Origin: Rusavskia elegans
Lineage: Eukaryota > Ascomycota > Lecanoromycetes > Teloschistales > Teloschistaceae
Length of the DNA stretch: 64,000 bases
Direction of reading: 5' to 3'
Assembly: GCA_011316305.1 (NCBI GenBank)
Contig: SAUG01000006.1
Coordinates: 124,001-188,000, forward strand
Both the position numbers and the translations under genes were made by a program. Under the pieces are notes generated by a model. That model searched no databases and had not been told where the DNA came from. It saw only the letters and a list, made by a program, of their open reading frames with translations. Shown here piece after piece: positions 44,022-54,302 of the stretch (position 1 is the stretch's first letter; every line of letters starts with the position of its first letter).

Positions 44022-45965
44022 ATGGACGCAGCAATATTCCCCATCGAAGGCGTTCAAGCCCACAGCATCGTTAGCCCTGGATCCACCCATTGCATCGTGG
44101 AAGATGATTCCAGCGCCAATTTGCAGAATGAACTCCTACATCCCAGGGTCTCTGCCATTGCTGCGTCAGACATCCGCCTTACTGATGGGGGCCGCGTTGG
44201 GGAAGACCCAACAACGGAGACGTGTGGGTCCGAACCTTGTGCTGCCGGCGCCAAAACACCACCCATCAATATAATACGTCCATCAAACGTGGAAGCAATC
44301 AGAAAACAGCATCGCAATCGGACAACATACAATGACGACTTACAATCGAAGGCGCTGCAAACGACCGACGAACTTTACCCAACGAGCTCAAATCGCAAGA
44401 AAAAGAAGCGCAACAACAAAAAAGGAAAAATGGGAGCGCTCAATCATATTGAAGGACCAACCCCAGCTACTTCCGAGGACGAACGGGCTGCCTTCCCAAA
44501 GCAGAACCTGCGAGGTAGAGATTTCATGGCTGCATCGGCTTATACTTATAGCAGCCTTGCGAGCAGCCCAGGAAATCGATCATCATCCCCGTGTCCAGGC
44601 GTCAGTGCTCTATCACAGCAGCTAGAAGCCTTGGAGTGCACATCAGAGCTTGTTTATCCTCCAGGTGATTCTCGGGGTAGCCATCTTAGGGTCAAGACAA
44701 ATTTAAACTACCTCATCGACTCGCAATCAACAATAGCTTCAGTGTCTCCCAACACGTCGCCTACCGCAAGCCATTCTAGTGCCACTTCGGAAAGTATCAA
44801 AGATGGTGATGGTAGCAAGACTGTCAGCTATGAAGTTGCACTGGAGCACGACTTTGTCAGTCCTGACATCACTCAGACAGACTATGGGAGCCACCAAGAA
44901 ACCCCTACTTTAGATCATGTGGTTCGCAAGATGACTGCTTCCGACTTCACTCCACTCCGATGTTTGGGCACGGGTACCTACGGCACTGTTATCCTGGTGA
45001 AACAACCCAGAACAGGCCGACTGTTTGCACAGAAGCAGTTCCGCAAAGCTTCGCTTACGGTCAAGCAGCAACTGGTGGAACAAACGAACACAGAAAGGGC
45101 AATCCTCGAAAGCATCAATCGGCATCCTTATGTTGTCAAACTCTACTATGCATTTCAAGACCAAGAGAAGCTATACTTAATCTTGGAGTATGCCCAGGGA
45201 GGGGAACTCTTCACGCGGATGCTGACCGAAGGCATGTTCCCGGAAGAAACCGCGGCATTCTATATGGCCGAGATGATCCTCGCATTGGATCATCTCCACA
45301 ATACCGTCGGGGTTGTGTACCGTGACCTTAAACCCGAAAACTGCTTACTCGATGCCGATGGCCACTTACTGCTCACCGACTTTGGCTTGAGTAAGGTCGC
45401 CGTGGATGGAGATTACCGCTGTCGATCTATGACTGGTACTCTGGAGTACATGGCGCCGGAAGTTATCCAACAGCAAAGCTACGGTCCAGAGGTCGATTGG
45501 TGGTCGTTCGCCGTATTAGGATTCGAAATGCTCGCAGGGGCGTCTCCGTTTCGAGCTCCCAACGACGCCAAAATCCAAGAGAAAATCGTCAAGACGAAAC
45601 TGGTGCTGCCTTTCTTCATGAGCGTTGACGCAAAGGATCTTCTTACACGCCTCCTACGGAAGAAGCCCAAGGAGAGGCTGGGCGCTCGGATGCCAAAGGA
45701 CTTGCAGATAATCAAGGGTCACCGGTTTTTCCGGAAGATTGACTGGAACAAGCTGCAGAAGCGTCAGGTTGAACCTCCCTTCAAACCCATCGTGACCGAC
45801 CCGGAGCTAGCCGAGAATTTTGCAGCAGAATTCACGGACCGTGCGGTCAGCCCAGTTACAACGCATCCGAAGCATGACTGGGGATTGGATAGCGCGTCAG
45901 ATCCATTTGGAGGGTTTAGCTTTGTAGCGAGTCGAAGCCTTTTAGCTCACGACAGCTTTTTCTGA
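44022..45965 (+). CDS. AGC-family protein kinase, S6K/Psk1/Ypk3-like
   Basis: This is a single exon of 647 residues. The N-terminal ~300 residues are low complexity, with a Lys-rich patch (RKKKKRNNKKGK) that could be a nuclear or membrane-binding signal. The kinase domain starts near residue 309: Gly-loop LGTGTYGTV (G316-V323), ATP-binding K338, helix-C E358, YRDLKPEN with catalytic D435, DFG with D453, and APE at 478-480. The C-terminal extension is AGC type with a hydrophobic motif FGGFSFVA (phospho-acceptor S633), as in S6 kinases that TORC1 controls. In yeast and fission yeast, Ypk3 and Psk1 phosphorylate ribosomal protein S6. The activation-loop residue in the PDK1-site position is Ser469 (RSMTGTLEY) where most AGC kinases have Thr followed by FCGT. 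All catalytic residues are present, so it should be active. Confidence 0.88.
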   Translation: MDAAIFPIEGVQAHSIVSPGSTHCIVEDDSSANLQNELLHPRVSAIAASDIRLTDGGRVGEDPTTETCGSEPCAAGAKTPPINIIRPSNVEAIRKQHRNRTTYNDDLQSKALQTTDELYPTSSNRKKKKRNNKKGKMGALNHIEGPTPATSEDERAAFPKQNLRGRDFMAASAYTYSSLASSPGNRSSSPCPGVSALSQQLEALECTSELVYPPGDSRGSHLRVKTNLNYLIDSQSTIASVSPNTSPTASHSSATSESIKDGDGSKTVSYEVALEHDFVSPDITQTDYGSHQETPTLDHVVRKMTASDFTPLRCLGTGTYGTVILVKQPRTGRLFAQKQFRKASLTVKQQLVEQTNTERAILESINRHPYVVKLYYAFQDQEKLYLILEYAQGGELFTRMLTEGMFPEETAAFYMAEMILALDHLHNTVGVVYRDLKPENCLLDADGHLLLTDFGLSKVAVDGDYRCRSMTGTLEYMAPEVIQQQSYGPEVDWWSFAVLGFEMLAGASPFRAPNDAKIQEKIVKTKLVLPFFMSVDAKDLLTRLLRKKPKERLGARMPKDLQIIKGHRFFRKIDWNKLQKRQVEPPFKPIVTDPELAENFAAEFTDRAVSPVTTHPKHDWGLDSASDPFGGFSFVASRSLLAHDSFF

Positions 45966-46881
45966 GCGCGGAGTAGGACGATAGCGGCGCTGGTAAAATA
46001 CAACGAACGATGCCAGGTAAGAGGCTTATTGGCAATTGACGCCCTGTCTTTGCGACCGACCTCATGTCACAGGCTGTACAAACGATGATGGTGGCGCTTT
46101 GGGTAACAGAGTACCGTATGGCCGTTGTCTCGATTTCATGCAATTGACGAGGTGAGCAGATTGGATAGTTATGTGAATATCATCTTGTCGGTCTAGAATA
46201 GCAACATGCAGATTCTCATACCTCACATACCTCATGCTGTCCTTCCACCAAGCGCCTGCTGCTATAATGTGATTACGGGCAGGATCACACAATGATCGAA
46301 AGTGTCCTCGACACCACCTTCGTTCTTTGCCCGGGCGACTACGGCCCATGGCGTCTACTCTGGATGCGCGTGGCGGAGAATCACAAACGACATGGTGACT
46401 GATAGATCCACAGGCAGGATGTGCTAAGGCCGAAAGGGAGCAAGATTTCGTCTCAACTTCGTTCTTCAACTCGTGCCGTGTCTTGGTAGCGACCATCATT
46501 CCTGCGCCTCTGGAGCACTTAACTCCATCTTCCGTCCTGCGTTTCGCCAGGTACAATCTACCATCCGAAACATACAACAACCTTGGTGACAGCTCCCGTC
46601 ACAGCGAATCAGGATAGCGATGGATGGACACGGCTGGGCGGCTTTCTTTGAAACAGAGGATGCTACTTCCCGTTGCTCCTCGAACACTATTCAGCAATTC
46701 ATTCCGTGATGTTGAGACACGCCCAGCAGTCACCATGAGAATAACTATAGTGAATAATCCTCCAGTATGTTTCTGTTCTCATCCCGGGTCAGCGACTCAT
46801 CCGTTCGCTTGAAACTTCTAGCAAGTCAAGTCACCCACGATCTTTTGTTCATTCGCGCCCTCGTTCATCTTTAGACTTATA
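45966..46881. other. Intergenic spacer between kinase and secreted barrel protein
   Basis: This 916-nt spacer includes a 172-codon minus-strand ORF (46062-46580) that I judge spurious: no domain, no signal peptide and an uneven composition. The rest is non-coding in appearance. Confidence 0.45.
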
Positions 46882-47522
46882 ATGTATCACAAAGTTGGAC
46901 TTCTTCTCGCTTCGGCATTCGTAGCGCTGGTCGCTTCGAACCCCCTTCCTCAGCAGTCTCAGCCTGACGGTGCCTTCGAGATAACTACCTCCTTCACCCA
47001 GTAAACCTCCCATTGCTCTCTACCGAACTTGACCGCCAATTAACTCGCCTCGTACAGGTATGGAGATTGTCTCAGAGATACGGTCGCCTGCGGTTCCTTC
47101 GACACCGACTTCAATGCCGCAATCTCCGAGAACTTGTACGGTGCAAACAACGGGGTCAGCGACGGGACATGTGGAACGTGCTGGAGACTGACGGTCACTC
47201 GTGACATGAACGGAGAGCCCCTTTCCGGTACCAATTCGGTTGTCGTCAAAGTGAACGACCTCTGCCCGTTCAAGGGCAACGAAGATTACTGCATGCCAGT
47301 TGGCTCCAAGGAGCTAAATAAATACCGTATTTCCCCCCTTTTTTTGCAGCTGTTCCTTGAGGTAGTCTCTTTGACTCTTGAATAGAAATGCAAGCTCATT
47401 TCGATCTGTGCGCGGATACCAAAGCTGCAGCAACCATGTTCGGTAGTTCGAATACGACGTTGGCAACAGGGTCCGCGAAGAGGGTTGATTGCTCTGAACG
47501 TATAAAGGGGGGGCAAAGATAG
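46882..47522 (+). CDS. Secreted double-psi beta-barrel (barwin/RlpA/expansin-like) protein
   Basis: Exons are 46882-47000, 47058-47326 and 47386-47522 (introns 57 and 59 nt), giving 174 residues. A clear signal peptide (MYHKVGLLLASAFVALVAS) precedes a short Gln/Pro linker. The core carries paired cysteines: YGDCLRDTVACGSFD, GTCGTCWRLTVT, VVVKVNDLCPFKGNEDYC, then HFDLCAD and a last VDC. The CGTCW and NDLCP motifs and the overall size fit the double-psi barrel of expansin, barwin and endoglucanase-V-like proteins. Such proteins loosen or bind cell-wall polysaccharide. No catalytic pair typical of GH45 is obvious, so binding or loosening is more likely than hydrolysis. Five or more introns or ORFs are not needed; the two splices close all phases. 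Confidence 0.85.
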
Positions 47523-48189
47523 TATGTAGCGACCACCAAATTAGTGGATGGGCCATCATGACATCCATTCGTCTGCTTAAAGGCCTGTTCCCTCTGCCCT
47601 ACTAGACTCGTTGTGACATGACATGTGATGTCACGGATCAATCGCAATAATAGCAGGCTTACAACAGTCGTTACCTCGATGAAGGATATAGTCCTATCGA
47701 TTGCTCGGATGCCAGGTTTAGGTGTGTGAATAAAAGTGACTCTTGTAGGGGAAACCTCTGACTGGTAAGGCCGAGGGAACACGCTAGCAAACGGATTCTG
47801 TTTGGCCCAAGTGTGTCTAGCAGGTGTATCCAAGACGAACGGCAACTTCCTGACCTCTGATTTCTCATGACTTTGCAATCAAATACAGTCTTACCCACCA
47901 CGCGTCAATGCAGTTACGTTGTTAGGCCCTTAACCCAATCTAGCAATGTGGCTAGGCCTCGTCCCCGACTCTTCTAGCCAACATGGTGCTCAGTCGAAGA
48001 GTCTCCCATGACAAAGTGGTGTAATTATTGTCCGAGTCCAAACAAGCCAACAAGGTTCTCAGCTGAGAGGCTCCTCTCGCTGTCACAGCATATAAAGTAC
48101 GACAATGTCTTGCTGGTTCGAAAAGGAACCAGGACCGAACGATCACGAACGATTACAGCATTGTTTCGACTACCATCCTACAGTCTATC
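47523..48189. other. Intergenic spacer upstream of the DUF7730 gene
   Basis: These 667 nt lie between two + strand genes. Minus-strand ORFs here (up to 160 codons, overlapping the preceding gene) have no recognisable features. Confidence 0.45.
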
Positions 48190-49005
48190 ATGGCCATCAT
48201 TGGGGAATGCTCAGTCTCTCCCTTCCTTCGACTTCCAGCCGAGATCCGTAGGAGCATCTACCAGCTCTTGTTAGCTCCTGACCCCAATGGGCTCATTCCC
48301 ATACGTACTGAACCTCCAGAGCTATTTAAAGCTCGCAACGCAATTCTGACTCGGCAACGAACTCGATTCCGAGTTATATCTGATCGTGTCCGAAGTGGCA
48401 GTAGTGAAACTTCCTATACGGGGTACAAACCGTCCGGAATTGATACAGGCATCCTGAGGGTCTGTCGCCAAATTCACCAGGAAGCATGTCATACTCTGTA
48501 TTCGGAGAACACACTCGATTTCGACATCGACGTCGAAAGCATTATGCCCTTCTTCCAGGATCTCACTCCTGCGGCGCTGGCTTCTGTTCAGAGCATTCGC
48601 CTGGTCAAAAGAGCTCTCCCTTATTGCAAGGACTTCGATAGGTGTGAATGGCGAAGCGCCTGTGCTTTCCTCGCCTCTCACACCAAGTTGCGCCGAGTGA
48701 CTTTGGCCATCGTTGGAGGCCGACCGGGGCCAGTGTGGGGAGCACCTGTGGGTCATTGGGGGTTACAGGAACCCTGGGACATTGCAGACTTCAATCACAT
48801 CATACAGTCCGAACGAATGGAATGGGCACGGCAGCTGATGTCAATAAAGAATTTGCGTGCGCTGGATGTTGTTGCGGCCCTCGAACACTGCCCACCGCCT
48901 CGGTCAGAGGACATGGTTTTCTTCGCGAACTTCACCACAAGTATTGAGAATGGCTTCTCGGCCTATTTGAAGAGTATCATGTTGGATAATCCTTGTACAT
49001 CTTGA
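48190..49005 (+). CDS. DUF7730 / F-box-like fungal protein
   Basis: This is a single exon of 271 residues. It opens with the F-box-like segment SPFLRLPAEIRRSIYQLLL, and about 70 residues later has GILRVCRQIHQEACHTLYSE, then NTLDFDIDVE. This pair of blocks is the hallmark of the large DUF7730 group in filamentous fungi, usually one of many paralogues per genome. Members are thought to be substrate adaptors or simply uncharacterised; no partner is known to me. No membrane segment or secretion signal is present. A later Gly/Pro-Trp segment (GRPGPVWGAPVGHWGLQEPW) is distinctive. The gene lies among secreted-protein genes but shows no link to them. Confidence 0.76.
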   Translation: MAIIGECSVSPFLRLPAEIRRSIYQLLLAPDPNGLIPIRTEPPELFKARNAILTRQRTRFRVISDRVRSGSSETSYTGYKPSGIDTGILRVCRQIHQEACHTLYSENTLDFDIDVESIMPFFQDLTPAALASVQSIRLVKRALPYCKDFDRCEWRSACAFLASHTKLRRVTLAIVGGRPGPVWGAPVGHWGLQEPWDIADFNHIIQSERMEWARQLMSIKNLRALDVVAALEHCPPPRSEDMVFFANFTTSIENGFSAYLKSIMLDNPCTS

Positions 49006-49688
49006 TTGCCTTGTCAGGCCACCAGAAGCACGTAATCCTTTGGCTGGATGGCCCTCACAAGGGTAGGTTCCATCAACATGTCATCTTACCTCTTGTAACG
49101 TATTGAAAACTGGTGTACAGACATCACGTCTCCGGTGTAGTGGCAATCGCAAATTTGTATTGACCGCATCCTCCGCCGCTCCACCGCGACAGCACTCGAC
49201 TACAGACCGACAGCCGGACCAAAAAGCGTTCAGTACGCATGTCAAGAATCAACAGCTGGCTAACTCGAAACGTTGGCAGTCAGTCTATGCTCGGACACAT
49301 TTCACAAACTCGGGACATCTTGATGACCCTCAATGTTGCATGTCTCGGCGTCCCGCGGATCCGTGCTTAGAGCTAGCGCCCGACGGGCCGTTCCGTTGAG
49401 CTCGCTTAGGCCTGCTACCGTCTGATTGGAGCTTCGGAATGTTTCCAGCCACTGCTTCGAAGTTCCCAGCTTCGCCCAAAAATAACTGACATCCAGCCAT
49501 CGAAATTAACATTGTCAAGTGATACAAAATGGAGAACCCATCCACTTGCCTGCGTCCGTTCATGAACAGCCCGGTACTTCTCCGCAGCCATTCTGAACAG
49601 TCCGGTACTTCTTCCCAGCCATACTGCACAGTGTCCGGCTTCAGCAGCTCTCCTTCTGCAAGTCACGACTCCTACCACCTGTGTGACG
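49006..49688. other. Intergenic spacer with short tandem repeat
   Basis: This 683-nt spacer ends at the start of the secreted Ser/Thr-rich protein gene. Its last ~130 nt contain the 31-nt imperfect tandem repeat listed separately. ORFs over the repeat on both strands are by-products of its periodicity. Confidence 0.5.
49563..49647 (+). repeat. Imperfect 31-nt tandem repeat, about 2.7 copies
   Basis: Copies start at 49563, 49594 and 49625 with the core TGAACAGYCCGGTACTTCT followed by an YCSCAGCCAT-like end. The third copy is diverged and partial. A related AGTATCCGGCTTC word recurs near 49699, already inside the next gene. The array ends about 40 nt before the ATG at 49689, so it lies in the leader or proximal promoter. 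Confidence 0.8.
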
Positions 49689-50354
49689 ATGTACCGCAGT
49701 ATCCGGCTTCAAATTTTGACTCTCCTATATTTCATCTTCACAACGTCAGGACTTCCAATCCTACTACATCTGCCAAATGAATCCTCACAATTACTCCGTC
49801 GCGCTTCCTACTCAGTGGTGGCCGTTGACGGCGGTTCAGCTGCCACCAACACTGCACAGCTGTCGCCCACACGAACACTTACGCTCACGACCTCGGAGAC
49901 CAAAACAGTCGCCCAAACGAAATCCCTGACAACCTCCTTGACGGCGCACGGAACTATGACACCGATCACGACTTCCACCGTCACAAAGAAAGAGTCGGGC
50001 CCAACCACAACTGTCACGCATACCGTTAGCGAAAAGATTCCAGTTGCGGGTGCAGCGTCTGTTCTTACATCCACTTTGGTTGTAACCGAAACGACAACAG
50101 CCATCGGTGGGGCTTGCAGTACTTTCTCAGCTGTGCCAAACGTGCCGGAGACAACCACCATCGTCCAGATCGCTACGGTTACAAGTTTAGTGTACGCAAG
50201 TCCTCCAAGACCAACGACATACAGCAACGGTGGTGGTGCGCGATACAGCGCTTCTCAGCCCTGGAACAATACTTCAACACTCGAGTATGGTCCAACAGCA
50301 ACAACATGGGCCACTGGGCAGACATCTTCGTTTCTTGCGAGTCGCATGCCTTGA
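49689..50354 (+). CDS. Secreted Ser/Thr-rich protein, function unknown
   Basis: This is a single exon of 221 residues. The start at 49689 begins a hydrophobic signal peptide (MYRSIRLQILTLLYFIFTTS) followed by GLPILLHLPNESS. A Lys/Arg-poor mature region follows, in which Thr and Ser form more than a third of the residues, in runs such as TRTLTLTTSETKTVAQTKSL and TTTVTHTVSEK. Two cysteines at most are present, and there is no clear GPI-anchor signal at the C-terminus, so it may be released or O-glycosylated into the wall. No enzymatic domain was seen. It could be a lineage-specific cell-wall protein. The reading frame is consistent, but expression is unproven. Confidence 0.6.
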   Translation: MYRSIRLQILTLLYFIFTTSGLPILLHLPNESSQLLRRASYSVVAVDGGSAATNTAQLSPTRTLTLTTSETKTVAQTKSLTTSLTAHGTMTPITTSTVTKKESGPTTTVTHTVSEKIPVAGAASVLTSTLVVTETTTAIGGACSTFSAVPNVPETTTIVQIATVTSLVYASPPRPTTYSNGGGARYSASQPWNNTSTLEYGPTATTWATGQTSSFLASRMP

Positions 50355-51064
50355 TACCATTCCGCCCTGAACAAGTGAACAGAGCCTTACCATACAAAGT
50401 TACCGACATCATTCGCTGGAAAGTTGTCGCAGTGCTACCACCCCCAACAACAAACCCCAGAAAGCGGCAGATCAGGATTACGATTCGTCGGAGGGGCCAA
50501 ACGATCGAAGCAGGAGAATGACGTGTCTACACGATGAGTTACGAAAGATGCTCGGCAGGGATGAATAGATTGGGGGGGGCTTCGGCCTATAGTGGTGTAC
50601 CTGAGGGTCACGATTAATGATGGACCGACATGATGAGTTGTGTATGACAAGAACATACCTAGATTGAGGAACGTACGGGGTCCTACGATGGAGGGACTGC
50701 GATCACAGGCATTGAAGGAAATAGAATAATAATTATATACAGGATGTAGACGTAATGATATCACAATACTTTCAAAACATTATTGAATCGTCCTCCAATC
50801 AGTGTCGATAAATTGAATTCCTGTATAGAGCGGTGGTAGTAGTATGATAAGGTGAATTGAGAATCCTAAATTGGAGTTGTCACTCTTGCCCGGTCTCAAC
50901 CGCACCAAGTACTGGATGCAACATTTCAGTGGAGCTAAATCCCGCACAAACTTCATACCTACCACCCAGTACTCCGTATTGTTCTTGCAAATAATATGAA
51001 TACGATCACGCTCTGAACGACAACCCATCCAGACCTGCGCCCTTAGGCGCGAAAACAGGCAGAC
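50355..51064. other. Intergenic spacer upstream of Vps35
   Basis: These 710 nt lie between two + strand genes. Overlapping short ORFs on both strands have no recognisable product. The segment near 50750-50800 is AT-rich. Confidence 0.45.
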
Positions 51065-54008
51065 ATGGCTGCCGCTGTCGAGGACCAGACTCGTCTGCTT
51101 GACGATGCAAGAAATGTAGTAGCACAGCAGGCTCATCAGATGAGAAAATGTCTCGAGACACCTGGCAAGCTTATGGACGCTTTGAAATGCAGGTATGACC
51201 GCAATGCGTTACTACAATATCCTGAAGGACTGACATCTTTGGTGATACAGTTCCACCCTCGTATCAGAACTCCGAACCAGCAGTCTGGGGCCCAAACAGT
51301 ACTACGAGCTCTACATGTCCGTTTTCGATGCATTGCGGCATCTATCTGTCTATCTTCGAGAGTCACATCCGGTCAATCATCTGGCAGATCTGTACGAGTT
51401 GGTGCAGTATGCAGGGAACATTGTGCCACGTCTCTATCTCATGATCACGGTCGGAACAGTCTACATGGGTATTGAAGATGCGCCAGTTAAGGAAATCATG
51501 AAAGACATGATGGAGATGAGTCGAGGAGTACAACATCCAATTCGCGGGCTGTTCCTAAGATACTATTTGACAGGCCAGGCGCGAGAGTCATTACCTACTG
51601 GATCTGGGGATGGGCCCGAGGGGAATCTTCAGGACTCCATCAGCTTCGTTCTTACGAACTTTGTGGAGATGAACAAGCTGTGGGTTCGACTGCAACATCA
51701 AGGTCATTCAAGAGAACGCGAGCAAAGAACGAAGGAAAGGCAAGAGTTACAACTATTGGTGGGGAGTAACCTTGTGAGATTAAGTCAGCTGGTCGATTTG
51801 GAGGCATACCAGACCGTAATCTTGCAGCCGTTGTTGGAACAGGTCGTTCAATGTAGGGACGTGCTGGCGCAAGAGTATCTCCTTGAAGGTCATCTATCCC
51901 TTTTCAACCTGAAGCTAAGACGTAGAGGCTGATGGATCCCAGTCATAACGCAGGTTTTCCCTGACGAGTTCCACCTGAATACTCTAGACCAGCTTCTTTC
52001 TGCAATAGCCCGACTGAACCCTCATGTTAACGTCAAGGCTATTGTCATTGGTCTCATGGATCGGCTTTCGTCGTATGCATCGCGAGAATCAGAGACCGAA
52101 TCTCCTGAAGATCGTCAGAAGAATGAACAGGAAGCTCTGTCGCAATTACTTGAAACTTTACGGATATCAAAGGAGAAGAAGCAACAAGAGGATGAAACGA
52201 AACGAAATACAGCCAAGCAGCTCAACGGCGAAGAAGCAAATGGCGAAAACGCCAACTTCAGCCCCAATAACGCCAATGAAGAGCAGTCCAAGCAGGAGAA
52301 CGACAAACCCTCTAGTGACGCTAACGGCGAAGCTGTCCTACCGAGCAAGCATCGCGGCATACCCGACAATGTCAGGCTATACGAAATATTCTACGATCAA
52401 GTTACGCATCTCGTGAATGCACAGCGCCTGCAAATACACGACACTGTTGCTTTACTTGTCTCACTTGCTAATCTGGCGCTGTAAGTCCCCTTCACACCTA
52501 GTCTAGAGATACTGCTAACTTCAGCGAAGTAATGTTCACCCAACCCGCTTAGGTAAGTTCTATCAATCTCTTCAACGTTGTTGGCTGACATCATCTCTGG
52601 ACAGACTACATGGATCAGATCTTTTCATACGCGGCCGAGAAGGTCGCCCAATATGTCAATAGCGCCGACTTACATTCAGTTCCAACACAGTCTAATATCC
52701 TAGCGCTTCTTGTTGCACCTATCAAGTCTTATTCATCCCTTTTCACAGCGCTCGCTCTACCCAATCTCGTCCCCCTGCTCAATGCCCAGACATATCCTAC
52801 TCGACGCGCAGTCGCAGCAGAGGTAGCTCAAACCATCCTCCGAAAGGAAACTCGAATATCTACAGTGGAGGACCTAGAGGGAGTTCTGGATATCCTAAAG
52901 GTTTTGGTCCGTGAAGGCATGCAGCAGCCTGGAGGTTATCCTGGAGTATTGGGCCAACGAAGGAGCGCTGAGACGGACGAGACGCTCATGGAACAAGGAT
53001 GGCTTGCTAGACTCGTCCACCTTATCCAGAGCCCGGATCACGATACTCAGCTCAGGCTCCTACAGATTTGCCGGAAAGCATTTGCGGATGGGAACGAGCG
53101 TGTCAGGCATACTACGCCCGCACTTGTGACCTCAGCATTGAGGCTGGCTCGAAAGTATAAGACCAGAGAGCATTACGACGACGATTGGCAGTCACAATCA
53201 TCGAATCTGTATAAGCTCATGCATACTCTGATATCGGCACTCCACACTCGGGTCAATGGTGCTGCAGAGTTGTGCCTTCGTCTCTTTGTTTCTTGTGGCC
53301 AAGTGGCCGACCAGACTGGATTCGAGGAGGTGGCGTACGAATTTTTTGCACAAGCTTTTACCATCTATGAAGAAGCCATCAGCGACTCGAGGGCACAATA
53401 TCAAGCCGTATGTGTTATTGCTGGGGCTTTACATGTAACACGGGGCTTTAGCAAGGAGAACTACGACACTTTGATCACCAAATGTGCTTTGCATGGGAGC
53501 AAGCTATTGAAGAAACCCGACCAGTGTCGAGCGGTGTATCTTGCTAGTCACCTGTGGTGGGCCATCGAGATCCCTGCCAAGGGCGAAGAAGACTCGAAGA
53601 ACGTAAGGCTGTCATTCTTCCATTGTTCGGGCACGCTGATCGTTGGCCAGCTCTATCGAGACGGAAAGCGCGTGCTCGAATGCTTACAGCGTGCTCTCCG
53701 CGTTGCCGACGCCTGCATGGACACGGCAGTCTCTGTAGAGCTCTTTGTCGAGATACTGAACCGTTACGTATACTACTTTGATCAGCAAAATGAGACCGTA
53801 TGTAATCTCTTCACAGATGGACCTCGAGTACTAAAACAATACCCAGGTTACCACTAAATACATCAATGGACTCATCGAACTCATCCACTCAAACCTTCAA
53901 ACCAACCAGGAAAGCTCTTCGCTTGAAGCTCCCAAGCGACACTTCCAGAGGACCCTCGATTACATATCTTCAAGGGAATACGAAGGGGTAGTGACCCAGG
54001 CGAAATAA
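51065..54008 (+). CDS. vps35: Retromer subunit Vps35
   Basis: Vps35 is the alpha-solenoid scaffold of retromer, which recycles cargo from endosomes to the Golgi. Exons are 51065-51192, 51251-51888, 51943-52480, 52530-52552, 52605-53602, 53651-53797 and 53847-54008, giving 877 residues. The N-terminus has [20 protein letters not shown] and the Vps26-contact motif PRLYL at residues 102-106 ([15 protein letters not shown]). Further conserved blocks are [40 protein letters not shown] and [17 protein letters not shown], with a C-terminal helical end. A Gln/Asn/Glu-rich loop lies around residues 285-370. Exon 4 is only 23 nt. The 48-nt intron 53603-53650 is in frame and stop-free. The gene is convergent with Duo1. 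Confidence 0.97.
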
Positions 54009-54302
54009 GAAGTGAAGCTTCACATGACCGTTCCTAACTTTTGCTTGCTTGTGCATACTCAGGCACTGCTTACAACGTGGAGCCTTTGCGATCGGTCGAA
54101 GAACCTTGTACTTTAGGCGGTTGTATTATGCTCGAACCTTGACTTATGAGCAAATGTAAGTTTTGAGCGTGTGGGCGGTAACCTACCGAGATTTCTTGCA
54201 CCGAATGGATTTTGGTTACAGCCTTGATCAGATATAGAGTACTGGCGTGGATCATGGAGCTGTCACTTCCGTCATGAGAGCACACCTGATCTCGCATGAC
54301 CT

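Noticed and set aside
46062..46580. 172-codon minus-strand ORF in the spacer after the kinase
   Set aside because: No similarity I recognise, no signal or membrane segment, no splice context; probably random.
50114..50521. 135-codon + strand ORF overlapping the secreted Ser/Thr-rich gene
   Set aside because: Out-of-frame shadow; the signal-peptide frame starting at 49689 is far more protein-like.
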